64,000 bases of DNA from Chryseobacterium sp. StRB126 (GTDB lineage: Bacteria; Bacteroidota; Bacteroidia; Flavobacteriales; Weeksellaceae), in contig NZ_AP014624.1 of NCBI RefSeq assembly GCF_000829375.1, positions 2,480,001 through 2,544,000 of the forward strand, in the 5' to 3' direction. Position numbers and translations under genes: made by a program. This document shows, one piece after another, positions 27,342 through 35,675 of the stretch. How positions within the stretch are numbered: position 1 is the stretch's first letter; each line of letters begins with the position of its first letter. The notes under the pieces were generated by a model. The model had not been told where the DNA came from. It did no database searches and saw nothing but the letters and a program-made list of their open reading frames with translations.

Positions 27342-28439
27342 TTATTCTGATAAAAATGGATAATCTGTGTAGCCTTTTTCGCCAGGCGTGTAAAATGTGC
27401 TTTGGTCTGGAGCGTTGAGAGGAGCATCGATTTTAAATCTTTCTACCAAGTCAGGATTTGCCAGGAAAGGAACACCGAAAGATACAAGGTCGGCGTCGCC
27501 GTCATTGAGTATTTTTGTAGCTGTTTCTTTGTTGAATCCTCTGTTGATGATGATGGTGCCGTTGTAGATTTTGCGGAAATATTTTGCAACTTCCTGTATC
27601 GCGTTTTGATTATTTGAAACATCCGTAAATGGCTCAATGAGGTGGATGTATGCTAAACCGTATTCATTCAATTTAGTAACTACATAATTATAAAATTCAA
27701 TGGTTTCGTCATCTACTGAGATTCCCATAATACCGTTTAAAGAAGGATTCAGACGGATTCCAACACGGCTTAGATTTACCACATTTTTCAGTTCATCCAA
27801 AATCTCAAAAAGAATTCTTGCACGATTTTCTATCGAGCCACCATATTCATCCTCACGCAGATTGCTGTTTTTGCTGAAGAATTGCTGTAGCAGATAGCCA
27901 TTCGCACCGTGTAATTCCACACCATCAAAACCAGCTTCGAAAGCATTGATTGCACCTTGTTTGAAATCTGACACCGTTTGTTTGATGTCATCAATGCTCA
28001 TCGCTCTAGAACTTTCACTTTTTTTGAATCCGGTAGGAGTGAAGACTTCCACATTCGGGTTGTACGCAGATGGTGCTAAAGGAGCGTTGCCATTGTGATG
28101 ATCGGGATGGGAGTTGGCGCCCGTATGCCAAAGTTGAGCAAAGATTTTACCTCCTTTCTCGTGAACGGCTGAGGTGGTGAGTTTCCAACCTTCAATTTGT
28201 GCTTGGCTGTAAATGCCCGGAACGTTGATAACACCAACTGCTTCTTCACTGATGACAGTTCCTTCCGTAATAATAAGACCTGCTGATGCACGTTGGCTGT
28301 AATATTTTGCATTCAATTCTGTGGCGGTATGTTCTGGGTTGTCGGAACGGCTACGGGTTAATGGCGCCATTACCATTCTGTTTTCTAATTCTAAATCGTT
28401 GAGTTGAAAGTGCTCAAATAAGGATGTTGTATGACTCAT
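27342..28439 (-). CDS. Old Yellow Enzyme family alkene reductase
   Basis: 365 residues, typical for the NemA/OYE group. Visible signatures: NRMVMAPLTRSRS (FMN side), AQLWHTGANSHPDHH, the ELHGANGYLLQQFFS motif with its His/Asn pair, and NLREDEYGGSIENRARI. Family members use NADPH and FMN to reduce activated C=C bonds and nitro compounds. First structural gene of a four-gene oxidoreductase operon behind a TetR gene, typical of electrophile or xenobiotic detoxification. A TetR-type half-palindrome lies 46-65 bases upstream of its start. Confidence 0.9.
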   Translation of the reverse strand: MSHTTSLFEHFQLNDLELENRMVMAPLTRSRSDNPEHTATELNAKYYSQRASAGLIITEGTVISEEAVGVINVPGIYSQAQIEGWKLTTSAVHEKGGKIFAQLWHTGANSHPDHHNGNAPLAPSAYNPNVEVFTPTGFKKSESSRAMSIDDIKQTVSDFKQGAINAFEAGFDGVELHGANGYLLQQFFSKNSNLREDEYGGSIENRARILFEILDELKNVVNLSRVGIRLNPSLNGIMGISVDDETIEFYNYVVTKLNEYGLAYIHLIEPFTDVSNNQNAIQEVAKYFRKIYNGTIIINRGFNKETATKILNDGDADLVSFGVPFLANPDLVERFKIDAPLNAPDQSTFYTPGEKGYTDYPFLSE

Positions 28440-28484
28440 AATTTTGTTGTTTTTAAATATGATGTATAATAGAATATGTTTTAA

Positions 28485-28504
28485 AATATACTTTTTAGTT
28501 TATT
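28485..28504. promoter_or_regulatory. Candidate TetR operator upstream of the alkene reductase
   Basis: AATATACTTTTTAGTTTATT shares the left half-site AATATACT and the spacing with the perfect palindrome upstream of tetR (29131-29150); the right half differs by one base. It lies between tetR and the operon it probably controls. Confidence 0.55.
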
Positions 28505-28519
28505 TTTAATTAAAAAAAA

Positions 28520-29110
28520 TTAGATCGCGTATTGTTCTAATTCTGCTTTTAGATTTTTGATGAGTGATTGCATCGGTTTCATCGTGTCCATCGTTCGGCA
28601 CATTACAATACCGCCTTCTACAGATGCCACAAGTTTGAATGCAAAAACAACAGGGTCGAGTTTGGTAGAATATTCGCCGTTCGCAATGCCTTCTTTAAGG
28701 ATAGAACTAAGTCCTTCTTGCCCGACTCTGAACAATGTTGCAACCTTTTGCTTGATGACCGGGAAATTGTCATCTACTTCCACGGCTGTGTTGAAAATTG
28801 GACAACCTCCTGAAATGTAAGTGTTTATTGGGTCTTTGTAGAAATCCAAGAAGGCTGATATTTTCGCTTTAGTTGTTTTAGCATTTGAAACTGCCAAATG
28901 CATTTTGTCAGACACTTTCTTTAGCATCAATTCAATCACTTGCTCGGTAAGGTCATCTTTATTTTCGAAGTGGCCGTAGAGACAACCTTTGGTCAGTTTT
29001 GTTTCATCCAAAACGTTGTCAATGTTCACGCCAGAGATACCCTTCTTGTTATAAAGAGGTACAGCGGTTTCCAGAATAAATTGCTTTGTTTTTTCTGCTT
29101 TGGTCAACAT
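28520..29110 (-). CDS. TetR/AcrR family transcriptional regulator
   Basis: 196 residues from ATG 29110; the frame reaches 29131 but that start would lie on the operator. The N-terminal HTH reads KKGISGVNIDNVLDETKLTKGCLYGHFENKDDL (only the family pattern G-x-x-x-x-YxHFxxKxxL is diagnostic), followed by a helical ligand domain with ISGGCPIFNTAVEVDD. Likely represses itself and the downstream oxidoreductases and is released by an electrophile. Same strand as the operon, 80 bases upstream of it. Confidence 0.85.
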   Translation of the reverse strand: MLTKAEKTKQFILETAVPLYNKKGISGVNIDNVLDETKLTKGCLYGHFENKDDLTEQVIELMLKKVSDKMHLAVSNAKTTKAKISAFLDFYKDPINTYISGGCPIFNTAVEVDDNFPVIKQKVATLFRVGQEGLSSILKEGIANGEYSTKLDPVVFAFKLVASVEGGIVMCRTMDTMKPMQSLIKNLKAELEQYAI

Positions 29111-29130
29111 TGGTATTGAATTATAATGCA

Positions 29131-29150
29131 AATATACTAAAAAGTATATT
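29131..29150. promoter_or_regulatory. TetR operator overlapping the tetR promoter
   Basis: AATATACTAAAAAGTATATT: perfect 8-base arms with a 4-base centre, 20 bases before the tetR start. On the minus strand its end forms TATATTTGC, a match to the TAnnTTTG -7 box, so repressor binding would block transcription. Confidence 0.75.
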
Positions 29151-29264
29151 ATGTTGTAATTTTTTTATCTTTGAATGATCATATTTTTAATCGTTGTTTT
29201 TAACACGGATAAGGTGAAATTAAAAACAATTGACTTTAATATTCTATAAAAAACTAAAAAATCT

Positions 29265-29502
29265 ATGGATTATATTATAAAAAATGAGAAACTCAAGCTC
29301 ATCTATGAGCCAGGAAAAGGCGCCTGGACTTATCACTTGCGTATTCCAAATTCAGAACATATCGAGGGAAAGTGGGGTGAGATAAAAGTGTCAGGTTCAA
29401 TTGATGATTATAAATTAGAATCGAGAAATCTTGCGCTGACTAAAGAAGGAGACAAAATTCTTTCTATAAATAATGAGATAAGAACTGCCATCAACAAAAA
29501 AG
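29265..29502 (+). pseudogene. Truncated DUF1905-like protein
   Basis: From ATG 29265 the first 78 residues look like a DUF1905 domain (LRIPNSEHIEGKWGEIKVSG, LSINNEIRTAINKKGGE). Then the sequence joins a helicase fragment and the frame runs out of frame into it, stopping at 29582. The normal C-terminus of the domain is missing. The junction is at about 29500 and marks a deletion or insertion end. Confidence 0.6.
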
Positions 29503-30774
29503 GTGGAGAAGGGAGCAATTTTAACGCATATTCTCAATGCTCGATTAATTGCAATTTCTCCCTATCTGTCGCCATTTTATGATGACGAAGAACCCACTAT
29601 AAAAGAATTTGTAGAAAATTCATCAAAGTTGAAACTGACATTGGATTTAATTCGGCAAAATAAAAAGGATATTCCGGAATCGGGACAAATTATCTATTCT
29701 GAATTGGCGGTTGCTCAATTTCCAAAACTAAAAGAATATCTAATAATAGAAATCGGTTACAAACCCGAAGAAATCGGAATTATTACCGGAGCTACCAATA
29801 AAAATCAAAGAATTTCTATTCAAAATGATTTTATTGAAGGAAAAATAAAAGTAGTCATTGGCAGTGAAGCCATTCAGGAAGGAATGAACCTTCAGGAAAA
29901 CACAACAGATGTTTATATGCTCACGTTGCCATATAATTTTACGTCACTCCGACAAGTGGAAGGACGAGCGTGGAGGCAAGGAAATAAAAACGAAAATGTG
30001 AGAATTAATTTTATGCTGACCAATGACAGTATTGATGTTTTTATGCTTCAAAAACTGCAGTCCAAACAGGCAAGGTATTTAGAAGCAATGAAAAAAGGTG
30101 CCGATGTTCTGGATATTTCTGACATCAGTACACAAGAACTTAAAACGTCCATTATTACCAATCCGGAAACAAGAGCCAACATTGAAATTGAATTAATGAA
30201 AAAAAGGATTGAAAGTGAGAAAAATAAGCATCTGGCAGATAGTGCCTTTGTATTGAGAAAATATGAGGATGTTTTGAAAGTTCAAGAGTTAGTTACCAAA
30301 GCTGAACATTCATATAATAGAATTGAAGGCTATTCGAAAAATGGCGATGCAAATGCAGAATATTGGGCAACTCAATTGCCATCTTACCAAAGTACAATTG
30401 ATCTGCATAAAGCTCAAGTTCAAGAAACAATTGAAAAACTAGCTGAAAAAGGAATAGATGTTACTGAAATTGAATATCAAACCAAAACCACTGAAAATAA
30501 AATTACAGAACTGGATAAAAAGCTGGATAAACTTCCAGATATCAAGAAGGATTTAATTGTTCAGTATAAAAAAGAAAAGGATGAAAGTTTAAAGCTTAAT
30601 CAGAATGTGGATAGTGTAGGAGAAAGACGCGAAGAGAATTTGAGATTATTTACAATCACTGATAGGGTAGTAACCAGTGATGATTCTATTAAAAGTGATC
30701 AAATTAATGATGATAGTACATGGAATCTACAATATGAAGAAAGGAATAGTAATTCTATACCTAGAAAAAGATAG
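29503..30774 (+). CDS. C-terminal fragment of a mobile-element SNF2-type helicase
   Basis: 423 residues with no ATG at the start (the frame opens at a GTG created by the junction). Helicase C-terminal motifs are present: IGIITGATNKNQR, the IQNDFIEGKIKVVIGSEAIQ strand with EGMNLQ (motif V region), and RQVEGRAWRQGN (motif VI). Then a long coiled-coil tail (residues 235-390). These motifs fit the very large helicase/methylase proteins of Bacteroidota conjugative elements, where this would be only the last part; the ATP-binding half (Walker A, DExx) is absent. Almost certainly non-functional. Confidence 0.75.
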   Translation: MEKGAILTHILNARLIAISPYLSPFYDDEEPTIKEFVENSSKLKLTLDLIRQNKKDIPESGQIIYSELAVAQFPKLKEYLIIEIGYKPEEIGIITGATNKNQRISIQNDFIEGKIKVVIGSEAIQEGMNLQENTTDVYMLTLPYNFTSLRQVEGRAWRQGNKNENVRINFMLTNDSIDVFMLQKLQSKQARYLEAMKKGADVLDISDISTQELKTSIITNPETRANIEIELMKKRIESEKNKHLADSAFVLRKYEDVLKVQELVTKAEHSYNRIEGYSKNGDANAEYWATQLPSYQSTIDLHKAQVQETIEKLAEKGIDVTEIEYQTKTTENKITELDKKLDKLPDIKKDLIVQYKKEKDESLKLNQNVDSVGERREENLRLFTITDRVVTSDDSIKSDQINDDSTWNLQYEERNSNSIPRKR

Positions 30775-30970
30775 TTGCAGTACTTTGTAACGTTTTTTAA
30801 TGAGTTTATAAATTCCAACTTAGCCTTATACTTTCTTTTTTAATCGTCTGATTTTCCAGATCATTCCAGAATACTCTTAATTAGACCGATTTCCTCTAAT
30901 GCTATTGTTTTCAAAAGCTTGATGTTTCAACTTTGTAATAGAAATTTTAGTAAAATATAAAAGAAAACTT

Positions 30971-31231
30971 ATGAGAGTAAACCTTGTTACTAGTGAAGAT
31001 CTTCAGGAGTTCAAAATCGAATTGCTTGAAGACATTAAAGATCTTTTTAATATCAAAAGTTCAGAACAGAAATTATGGCTAAGATCATCAGAGGTTAAAG
31101 AACTTCTGAAAATTTCTACTGGAACATTACAAAATCTACGCGTCAATGGTAACTTATCTTATACTCGCGTTGGAGGTACACTGTACTATAACTACAAAGA
31201 CATCGAAAAAATGTTAAATAATAAGGGTTAA
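30971..31231 (+). CDS. Excisionase-like HTH protein
   Basis: 86 residues. N-terminal helix, then a MerR/excisionase-type HTH (LWLRSSEVKELLKISTGTLQ, NGNLSYTRVGGTLYYNYKDI). In Bacteroidota integrative elements such genes lie beside a winged-helix gene, as here, and act in excision or in control of transfer. Downstream gene begins 30 bases later on the same strand. Confidence 0.75.
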   Translation: MRVNLVTSEDLQEFKIELLEDIKDLFNIKSSEQKLWLRSSEVKELLKISTGTLQNLRVNGNLSYTRVGGTLYYNYKDIEKMLNNKG

Positions 31232-31261
31232 TTGTTTCTAACTAAAGCTAAAAATAATAAA

Positions 31262-31594
31262 ATGAATTACATAAAACATCTTACAGGTTTTTATGAAAAG
31301 GTAGTTCAAGATAGTACTCTTAATCCTAGCCATATAAGTCTGTACATAGCTTTGTTCCAATTCTGGAATTTCAACCGTTTTAGAAATCCAATCAGTATTT
31401 CTAGGGATGAAGTAATGAGAATCAGTAAAATAAATTCAAAAGCCACTTATCACAAATGTCTTAAGAATCTTCATTCTTTGGGCTATATTGATTATCAGCC
31501 TTCCTACAATCCATTTATAGGCAGTCAAATTGTTATGCTTGATTTTGCAGGAGAATTAAAACCTGCGTCTAAGTATACAAAAAGAAAAAACTAG
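31262..31594 (+). CDS. Winged-helix mobile-element protein
   Basis: 110 residues from ATG 31262; the frame upstream lacks an ATG. The pattern LNPSHISLYIALFQFWNFNR and ISRDEVMRISKINSKATYHK, then LHSLGYIDYQPSYNP, is that of small winged-helix proteins found beside excisionase-like genes in Bacteroidota integrative elements. Probably DNA binding (replication or transfer control). Followed by about 290 bases without a recognisable gene before the inverted repeat. Confidence 0.6.
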   Translation: MNYIKHLTGFYEKVVQDSTLNPSHISLYIALFQFWNFNRFRNPISISRDEVMRISKINSKATYHKCLKNLHSLGYIDYQPSYNPFIGSQIVMLDFAGELKPASKYTKRKN

Positions 31595-31884
31595 CTCATG
31601 GAAAAACAGACTTGAAAACATTAACTCTGAAGTTCGAGGAGCATTTTGTTAAGGTTCATTAACGAAAGAACAAGATTAACTTAAGTGGTGTTCTTAAAAA
31701 ATACGAAATTTTAATTGGTTTTGAATCATAGATAGATTTAGCTTTATTGAATATAATGATAAATAGGGATTGCTAACTCATTAAGGTTCAAAGAATGCTA
31801 ATTACTGATTTGGATAAGAATTTTCCAAATCTGAAAGGAATCAATATCCAAATTCTAACTGTGAGCAGTTCAAAAAGCCGTTTA

Positions 31885-32062
31885 AATTTTAGTCCAAATA
31901 TTTGCAAATTCGAAAGGAAATTCTTAGTTTTACTAAGTAAAATTTAAATTAGGATTTTACTGCTTTTTGCCAATGTCCTATTTAGGGCCTCTTACAAGAT
32001 ACTGCAGCGAAACGCTTATTAATAAAGGGATTAAGACAATGGTTCGAATCCCTCTCTCGCAA
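31885..32062. repeat. Att-like inverted repeat, right copy
   Basis: Reverse complement of 24211-24395 with a perfect 31-base block at 31928-31958. It ends with GGTTCGAATCCCTCTCTCGC (32041-32060), a degenerate tRNA-Ser T-arm and acceptor end. The matching tRNA 3' end in the left copy faces the other way. Confidence 0.7.
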
Positions 32063-32222
32063 TACGTATTAATTTTGTCATCTAAAATTTTTTAGCACAT
32101 GCTGAAACCGAAAAAAAATCCTTAATATTAACAAAATTAATTACTGCAAAAAATTCTTAGCAAAATTCAATAATTTTTAGAGAAAAACCTTTACAAATAA
32201 AGTATAAAATATAGACAAGATT

Positions 32223-32744
32223 CTATTTCTCAATATTAGTTATCTTATCCAATACTTGCTTTTTCCTTTCCTCTAAAGTCCCCATAACTTCTAGAATTTC
32301 ATTGCTAAAATCTCCAATCCAGTCTTCTAAAATATAATTTACTTCGTGTCTTAGATTGGGCAAATCTGATTCCTGACAGGATATTAAATCGACTTTTTCT
32401 ATGGGAACAAAAACTAAAAGGTCAATTTCAGCAATTGCTGTGGTCATCTCTTCGTAGAGAGAGGATATATTTTTCTTTTTTCCTACCGCATAAGTGTATG
32501 CCAATAGGTCTAATGGACACCTGTCAAAAATCACATTATCATCACTATTTTGTAGTTGTTCTACAGAAAAATTGAATTGCTCAATGTAATCATCCAATGT
32601 TGGTATTTCCGAAAATAGATATCCTTCTTCTTCAAGTTGTAAATAAGGCTCATTTATAAATTTATAATCAGATAAACTTTCAGCAATCTCTTCTGCCAAA
32701 GTTGTTTTTCCCACTCTATGTGAACCCGTAAAAGCTATTCGCAT
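32223..32744 (-). CDS. AAA-type P-loop NTPase (AAA_28-like)
   Basis: 173 residues. Walker A GSHRVGKTT (7-15) and a kinase-like body with IFDRCPLDLLAY (about 72-83), the DRxPxD pattern of deoxynucleoside-kinase-like NTPases, and LLVFVPI. Members are small cytoplasmic NTPases or kinases of uncertain substrate (some linked to nucleotide or NAD metabolism). It lies between the inverted repeat and the integrase, and its start is three bases from a VOC-family remnant. Confidence 0.75.
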   Translation of the reverse strand: MRIAFTGSHRVGKTTLAEEIAESLSDYKFINEPYLQLEEEGYLFSEIPTLDDYIEQFNFSVEQLQNSDDNVIFDRCPLDLLAYTYAVGKKKNISSLYEEMTTAIAEIDLLVFVPIEKVDLISCQESDLPNLRHEVNYILEDWIGDFSNEILEVMGTLEERKKQVLDKITNIEK

Positions 32745-32747
32745 AAT

Positions 32748-32975
32748 TAATATTTTAGAATTTTTAATTCAATGTTTCCAAAAGTTATCAGATGACTATC
32801 TGGGTCAAGGAAAGAAAAAAAAATCCCAATTTTTTTCAGCTAAATGTCCATTAGGATGGATTGGAACTTTATTTTCGAGAAATGTGTTGTACAAATTTTC
32901 AATGGTTTTGATTTCAATATTTTGATTGAATAACTGTATTTCAAAATCTAAAAAAATTCCCAAGCTTCTAAACAT
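32748..32975 (-). pseudogene. Broken VOC (glyoxalase-like) protein
   Basis: The minus strand reads MFRSLGIFLDFEIQLFNQ from ATG 32975 and ENKVPIHPNGHLAEKNWDFF, then a frameshift in the T-run, after which FLDPDSHLITFGNIELK and a stop at 32748 follow. The FxDPDxHLI ending is the typical C-terminus of VOC family proteins. The N-terminal half of the fold is missing as well. Confidence 0.65.
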
Positions 32976-33239
32976 ATTCTAATAATTTCTCTAATACCGT
33001 GACGATTTAATATCAAATTTACACATTACAGCAATAATATGAATGATATTCAATAATATATTTGATCGTAATAAAAAGAAAACAAAGCGTAACTTAACTC
33101 AACTAATCGCTCAACAATTCTTTTAAATTTCATTTAGAACTATAGGTAACAAAATTTCATTCTTTTAAGTTATAGAAGAATCAATTATCACTGTACTGTA
33201 AAACTTTTTCAATTATTAATAACTAATCTACAGAGCTTT

Positions 33240-34461
33240 TTACTCTTTACTTTTAAATATCTTCCTCAAAATCGCCATATCATCACTCACTTTCTGATCA
33301 AGAATCTTTGCATAATGTTGAGTCGTTTTTATATTTGTATGCCCCAGCATTTTACTTACGCTTTCTATGGGGACACCATTTGATAACGTTACAGTGGTGG
33401 CAAATGTATGCCTTGCTATATGAAATGTTAATTCCTTGTTGATTCCACAAACATTCGCAATTTCTTTAAGATAGGAATTCATTTTTTGATTACTGAGGAC
33501 AGGAAACAATACATTTAAATTTACACATTCCAGATGGTCTTCATATTTTAAAATCAGCTCCTGCGCTAAAGGTAGTAATGGCACTCTGGTTGAAGTATCG
33601 GTTTTCTGACGATTTGTAAATATCCATTTGTCGCCATCTATTCCGAGAGTGATGTTAGATTTCGATAATTTTTTAACATCTATATAAGCTAATCCTGTAT
33701 AGCAACTGAAAAGGAAAATGTCACGTACTTGATTCAATCTGTCCGATGCAAATTCCTTATCATAAATCGCCTGAATTTCTTCTCTGTTAAGATACCGGTC
33801 GTTCCACCACCTTAAGCTTTGCTTTGTAACCTAAAAAGGGATCTTTAGCAAGCCAGCCATTCGCCATACATAACCTAATAATCTTTTTGAAATTCTTTAT
33901 ATACTTTATTGCTGTATTGTTCGCACATTTGCGTACACTACGAAGCCAAAAATCATAATCCATAATGAAAGCGTGGTCGATCTTTGTAATGTCAATATCA
34001 GAAGTTTTATATTTCCAGATTAGGAATTCCTGTGTGTGTTTTAAGGAAGTTTTGTATCGTTCCAATGTACCGGGAGCAAAATCCTGACCCACCAATGCTT
34101 CTACTTTATCATTATGATCCTGGAAAATGGGGATTAGCATTCTTGTGGAAATGTCAGTCCCAAGCAGTTTAGATTTTAAACTATCTGCAGTTATGAAGTC
34201 TTCTTCTTTGAGCATAAGATAATGAAAATCGTAAACTTGCTGTTCCAAATTTTTAAGGTAAGAGTTCAATGTTTTGGCTTCTTGACTATTGCCTATGGCT
34301 TTCTGTGATTTATTATCCCATTTCTTTGGGTCGATATATCTTTTAGCCGCAATCTCTGCTGCCTTGCCGTCTATCGTGATTCGTAAGTAGATAGGAGCGG
34401 TTCCATTTGTTCTGATTTTATTCTTTTTTATAAAGAATAGCAGGTTGAATGTTTTGTTCAT
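33240..34461 (-). pseudogene. Frameshifted tyrosine integrase
   Basis: Two frames make one integrase. 34461-33787 encodes the arm-binding and SAM-like domains (LLFFIKKNKIRTNGTAPIYL at the start). The frame then shifts near 33800, where DRYLNREEIQAIYDKEFASD restores continuity, and 33737-33240 carries the catalytic domain: CYTGLAYIDV, HIARHTFATT and LGHTNIKTTQHYAKI with the nucleophile Tyr. Together about 407 residues, the normal size for Bacteroidota element integrases. It lies 250 bases from tRNA-Ser copy 2, the presumed attachment gene. The frameshift makes the element unable to move on its own unless this is a sequence error. Confidence 0.85.
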
Positions 34462-34563
34462 TGTGTGATAACTTTAATTATTTAATAATTTACTTTTTGT
34501 TACCACTTTTTGCAAGATGTTCAATCGTTAGACTCCTTATTGGTCAGGTTTTCCAGAGATTTT

Positions 34564-34610
34564 AGTGACCTATTTTGATATTTTCACGATAGGTCACTAA
34601 ATAGGTCACT
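34564..34610. promoter_or_regulatory. Candidate integrase arm-binding sites
   Basis: AGTGACCT (34564-34571), then AGGTCACT twice (34591-34598 and 34603-34610, 12 bases apart) between the integrase start and tRNA-Ser copy 2. The same unit occurs at 22408-22419 and 24294-24301, each next to a tRNA-Ser end. This distribution fits integrase or excisionase arm sites. Confidence 0.6.
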
Positions 34611-34656
34611 TTTAATATGGCCTTTTTTGATTTTCTTTGATACTAACGTAAAACAA

Positions 34657-34690
34657 AAAACGCTGTAAACATTGATGTTTACAGCGTTTT
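34657..34690 (-). terminator. tRNA-Ser terminator, copy 2
   Basis: Same 16-base-arm hairpin as copy 1 with one changed base in the loop region (ATTGAT instead of ATTAAT). Confidence 0.9.
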
Positions 34691-34714
34691 AGCTTATTTT
34701 AGTTTCTCAACCAG

Positions 34715-34799
34715 CGGAGAGTGAGGGATTCGAACCCCCGGACCTGTTACAGTCAACAGTTTTCAAGACTGCCGCAATCGACCACTCTGCCAACTCTCC
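34715..34799 (-). tRNA. tRNA-Ser (anticodon UGA), copy 2
   Basis: Identical to the gene at 22510-22594: class II tRNA with TGA anticodon and no encoded CCA. The upstream side joins apparently chromosomal sequence, so this is the better candidate for the original chromosomal gene. Confidence 0.95.
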
Positions 34800-34832
34800 T
34801 TAAACTCCGAATATATCGTTGTTTTTAGTGGT

Positions 34833-34865
34833 GCAAATATAGGGAGTTTTTAATTTATGGCAAAA
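34833..34865 (-). promoter_or_regulatory. Promoter of tRNA-Ser copy 2
   Basis: The minus strand has TTTTG (34861-34865), a 19-base spacer and TATATTTG(C) (34833-34841): a full match to the Bacteroidota consensus. Confidence 0.75.
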
Positions 34866-34997
34866 TATTTTTCAATAAAATTTAATATTTTTTGACTTGG
34901 CCAGCAGAGAGGAGGTTTTCATGTACTTTATTTAGACTTACGAAATGTTTCTAAAGTTTTGAATATTATTCCTTTAAAGACTGTTTCATCAAATTTT

Positions 34998-35097
34998 ACG
35001 GCAACATCAGAAATTGTAGCTCCGGTAGTAACTTCCAACCTCTCTCTTCCAGCTTCCAGCCTATTATCCTTAATTTTATGATCCCGAACTCGGGTTA
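34998..35097 (+). repeat. Dispersed 100-bp repeat, copy 2
   Basis: Second copy of the repeat at 481-580. Ends with a perfect CCCGA-AC-TCGGG inverted motif. Here it is in intergenic DNA between tRNA-Ser copy 2 and an esterase remnant. Nothing else is recognisable in 34866-35289. Confidence 0.8.
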
Positions 35098-35289
35098 TTT
35101 AATAACTATTCAATATTTAAATTGGAAATATAATTGATTTTTAACAATGCCTGCTTGAATCATTCATACTGTGACAGACTCAGATTTTGAGACCGTTTCA
35201 TATAATGAATTTTCCGAAGGCTGATTTCTTACAAAAAAACGTAATGAAATAGTTAGGGGATAAAGATCTGTTTGATACCTAGGGATATA

Positions 35290-35562
35290 GGGGAGTATAT
35301 GCTTCCCGCTTTGCAGGCTTCCATAGAACACTCAAAAGGATTACTTCCGGCTTTGGTTCACACGGCAGAAAATAATGTGCTTCATGATAAAGGAGAAGCA
35401 TATGCAAAAAAATTAAATGAAGTAGCTGAATAAGTTACCCTTACAAGATACAGCGGTCTAATTTATGACTACGGCCTGTTGAATTCTTTAGCAGGTGTGC
35501 CGGTTATACAAATAGCTATTTTACAGGCTGCTGAAGTTATAAAAGAACAACTTAATCAATAG
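35290..35562 (+). pseudogene. C-terminal remnant of an alpha/beta hydrolase (esterase)
   Basis: One frame reads GEYMLPALQASIEHSKGLLP, ALVHTAENNVLHDKGEAYAK, an in-frame TAA, then RYSGLIYDYGLLNSLAGVPV and AAEVIKEQLNQ to a stop at 35560. The (T/A)AEND-LxDEGEAY and GxIHDY patterns are those of the last 90 residues of HSL-type acetyl esterases. The catalytic Ser half is missing, and the catalytic His position reads Tyr (GLIYDY instead of GxxHDY). Confidence 0.75.
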
Positions 35563-35576
35563 ATTGTCGGAGTAGA

Positions 35577-35617
35577 GGTAATTCGGGCCAGCTTTAGCTG
35601 GCCCGAATTACCTTTTT
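35577..35617. terminator. Strong Rho-independent terminator
   Basis: Perfect 16-base stem (GGTAATTCGGGCCAGC, loop TTTA) followed by T5 on the plus strand. It lies after the esterase remnant and 59 bases beyond the tetA-like stop. Confidence 0.9.
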
Positions 35618-35675
35618 ACTGCTGAATACTCTCTTTATCCTATACATATGTTTAGGGTTGTACTGAGATTCAATA

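Larger units (their letters stand above)
34636..34841. repeat. Direct repeat with complete tRNA-Ser gene, copy 2
   Basis: About 206 bases almost identical to 22429-22637, with a few differences in the flanks of the tRNA. Right boundary at the tRNA -7 box. Confidence 0.85.

Noticed and set aside
26336..28820. Several plus-strand frames opposite the oxidoreductase operon
   Set aside because: All are antisense shadows of enzymes with intact catalytic motifs.
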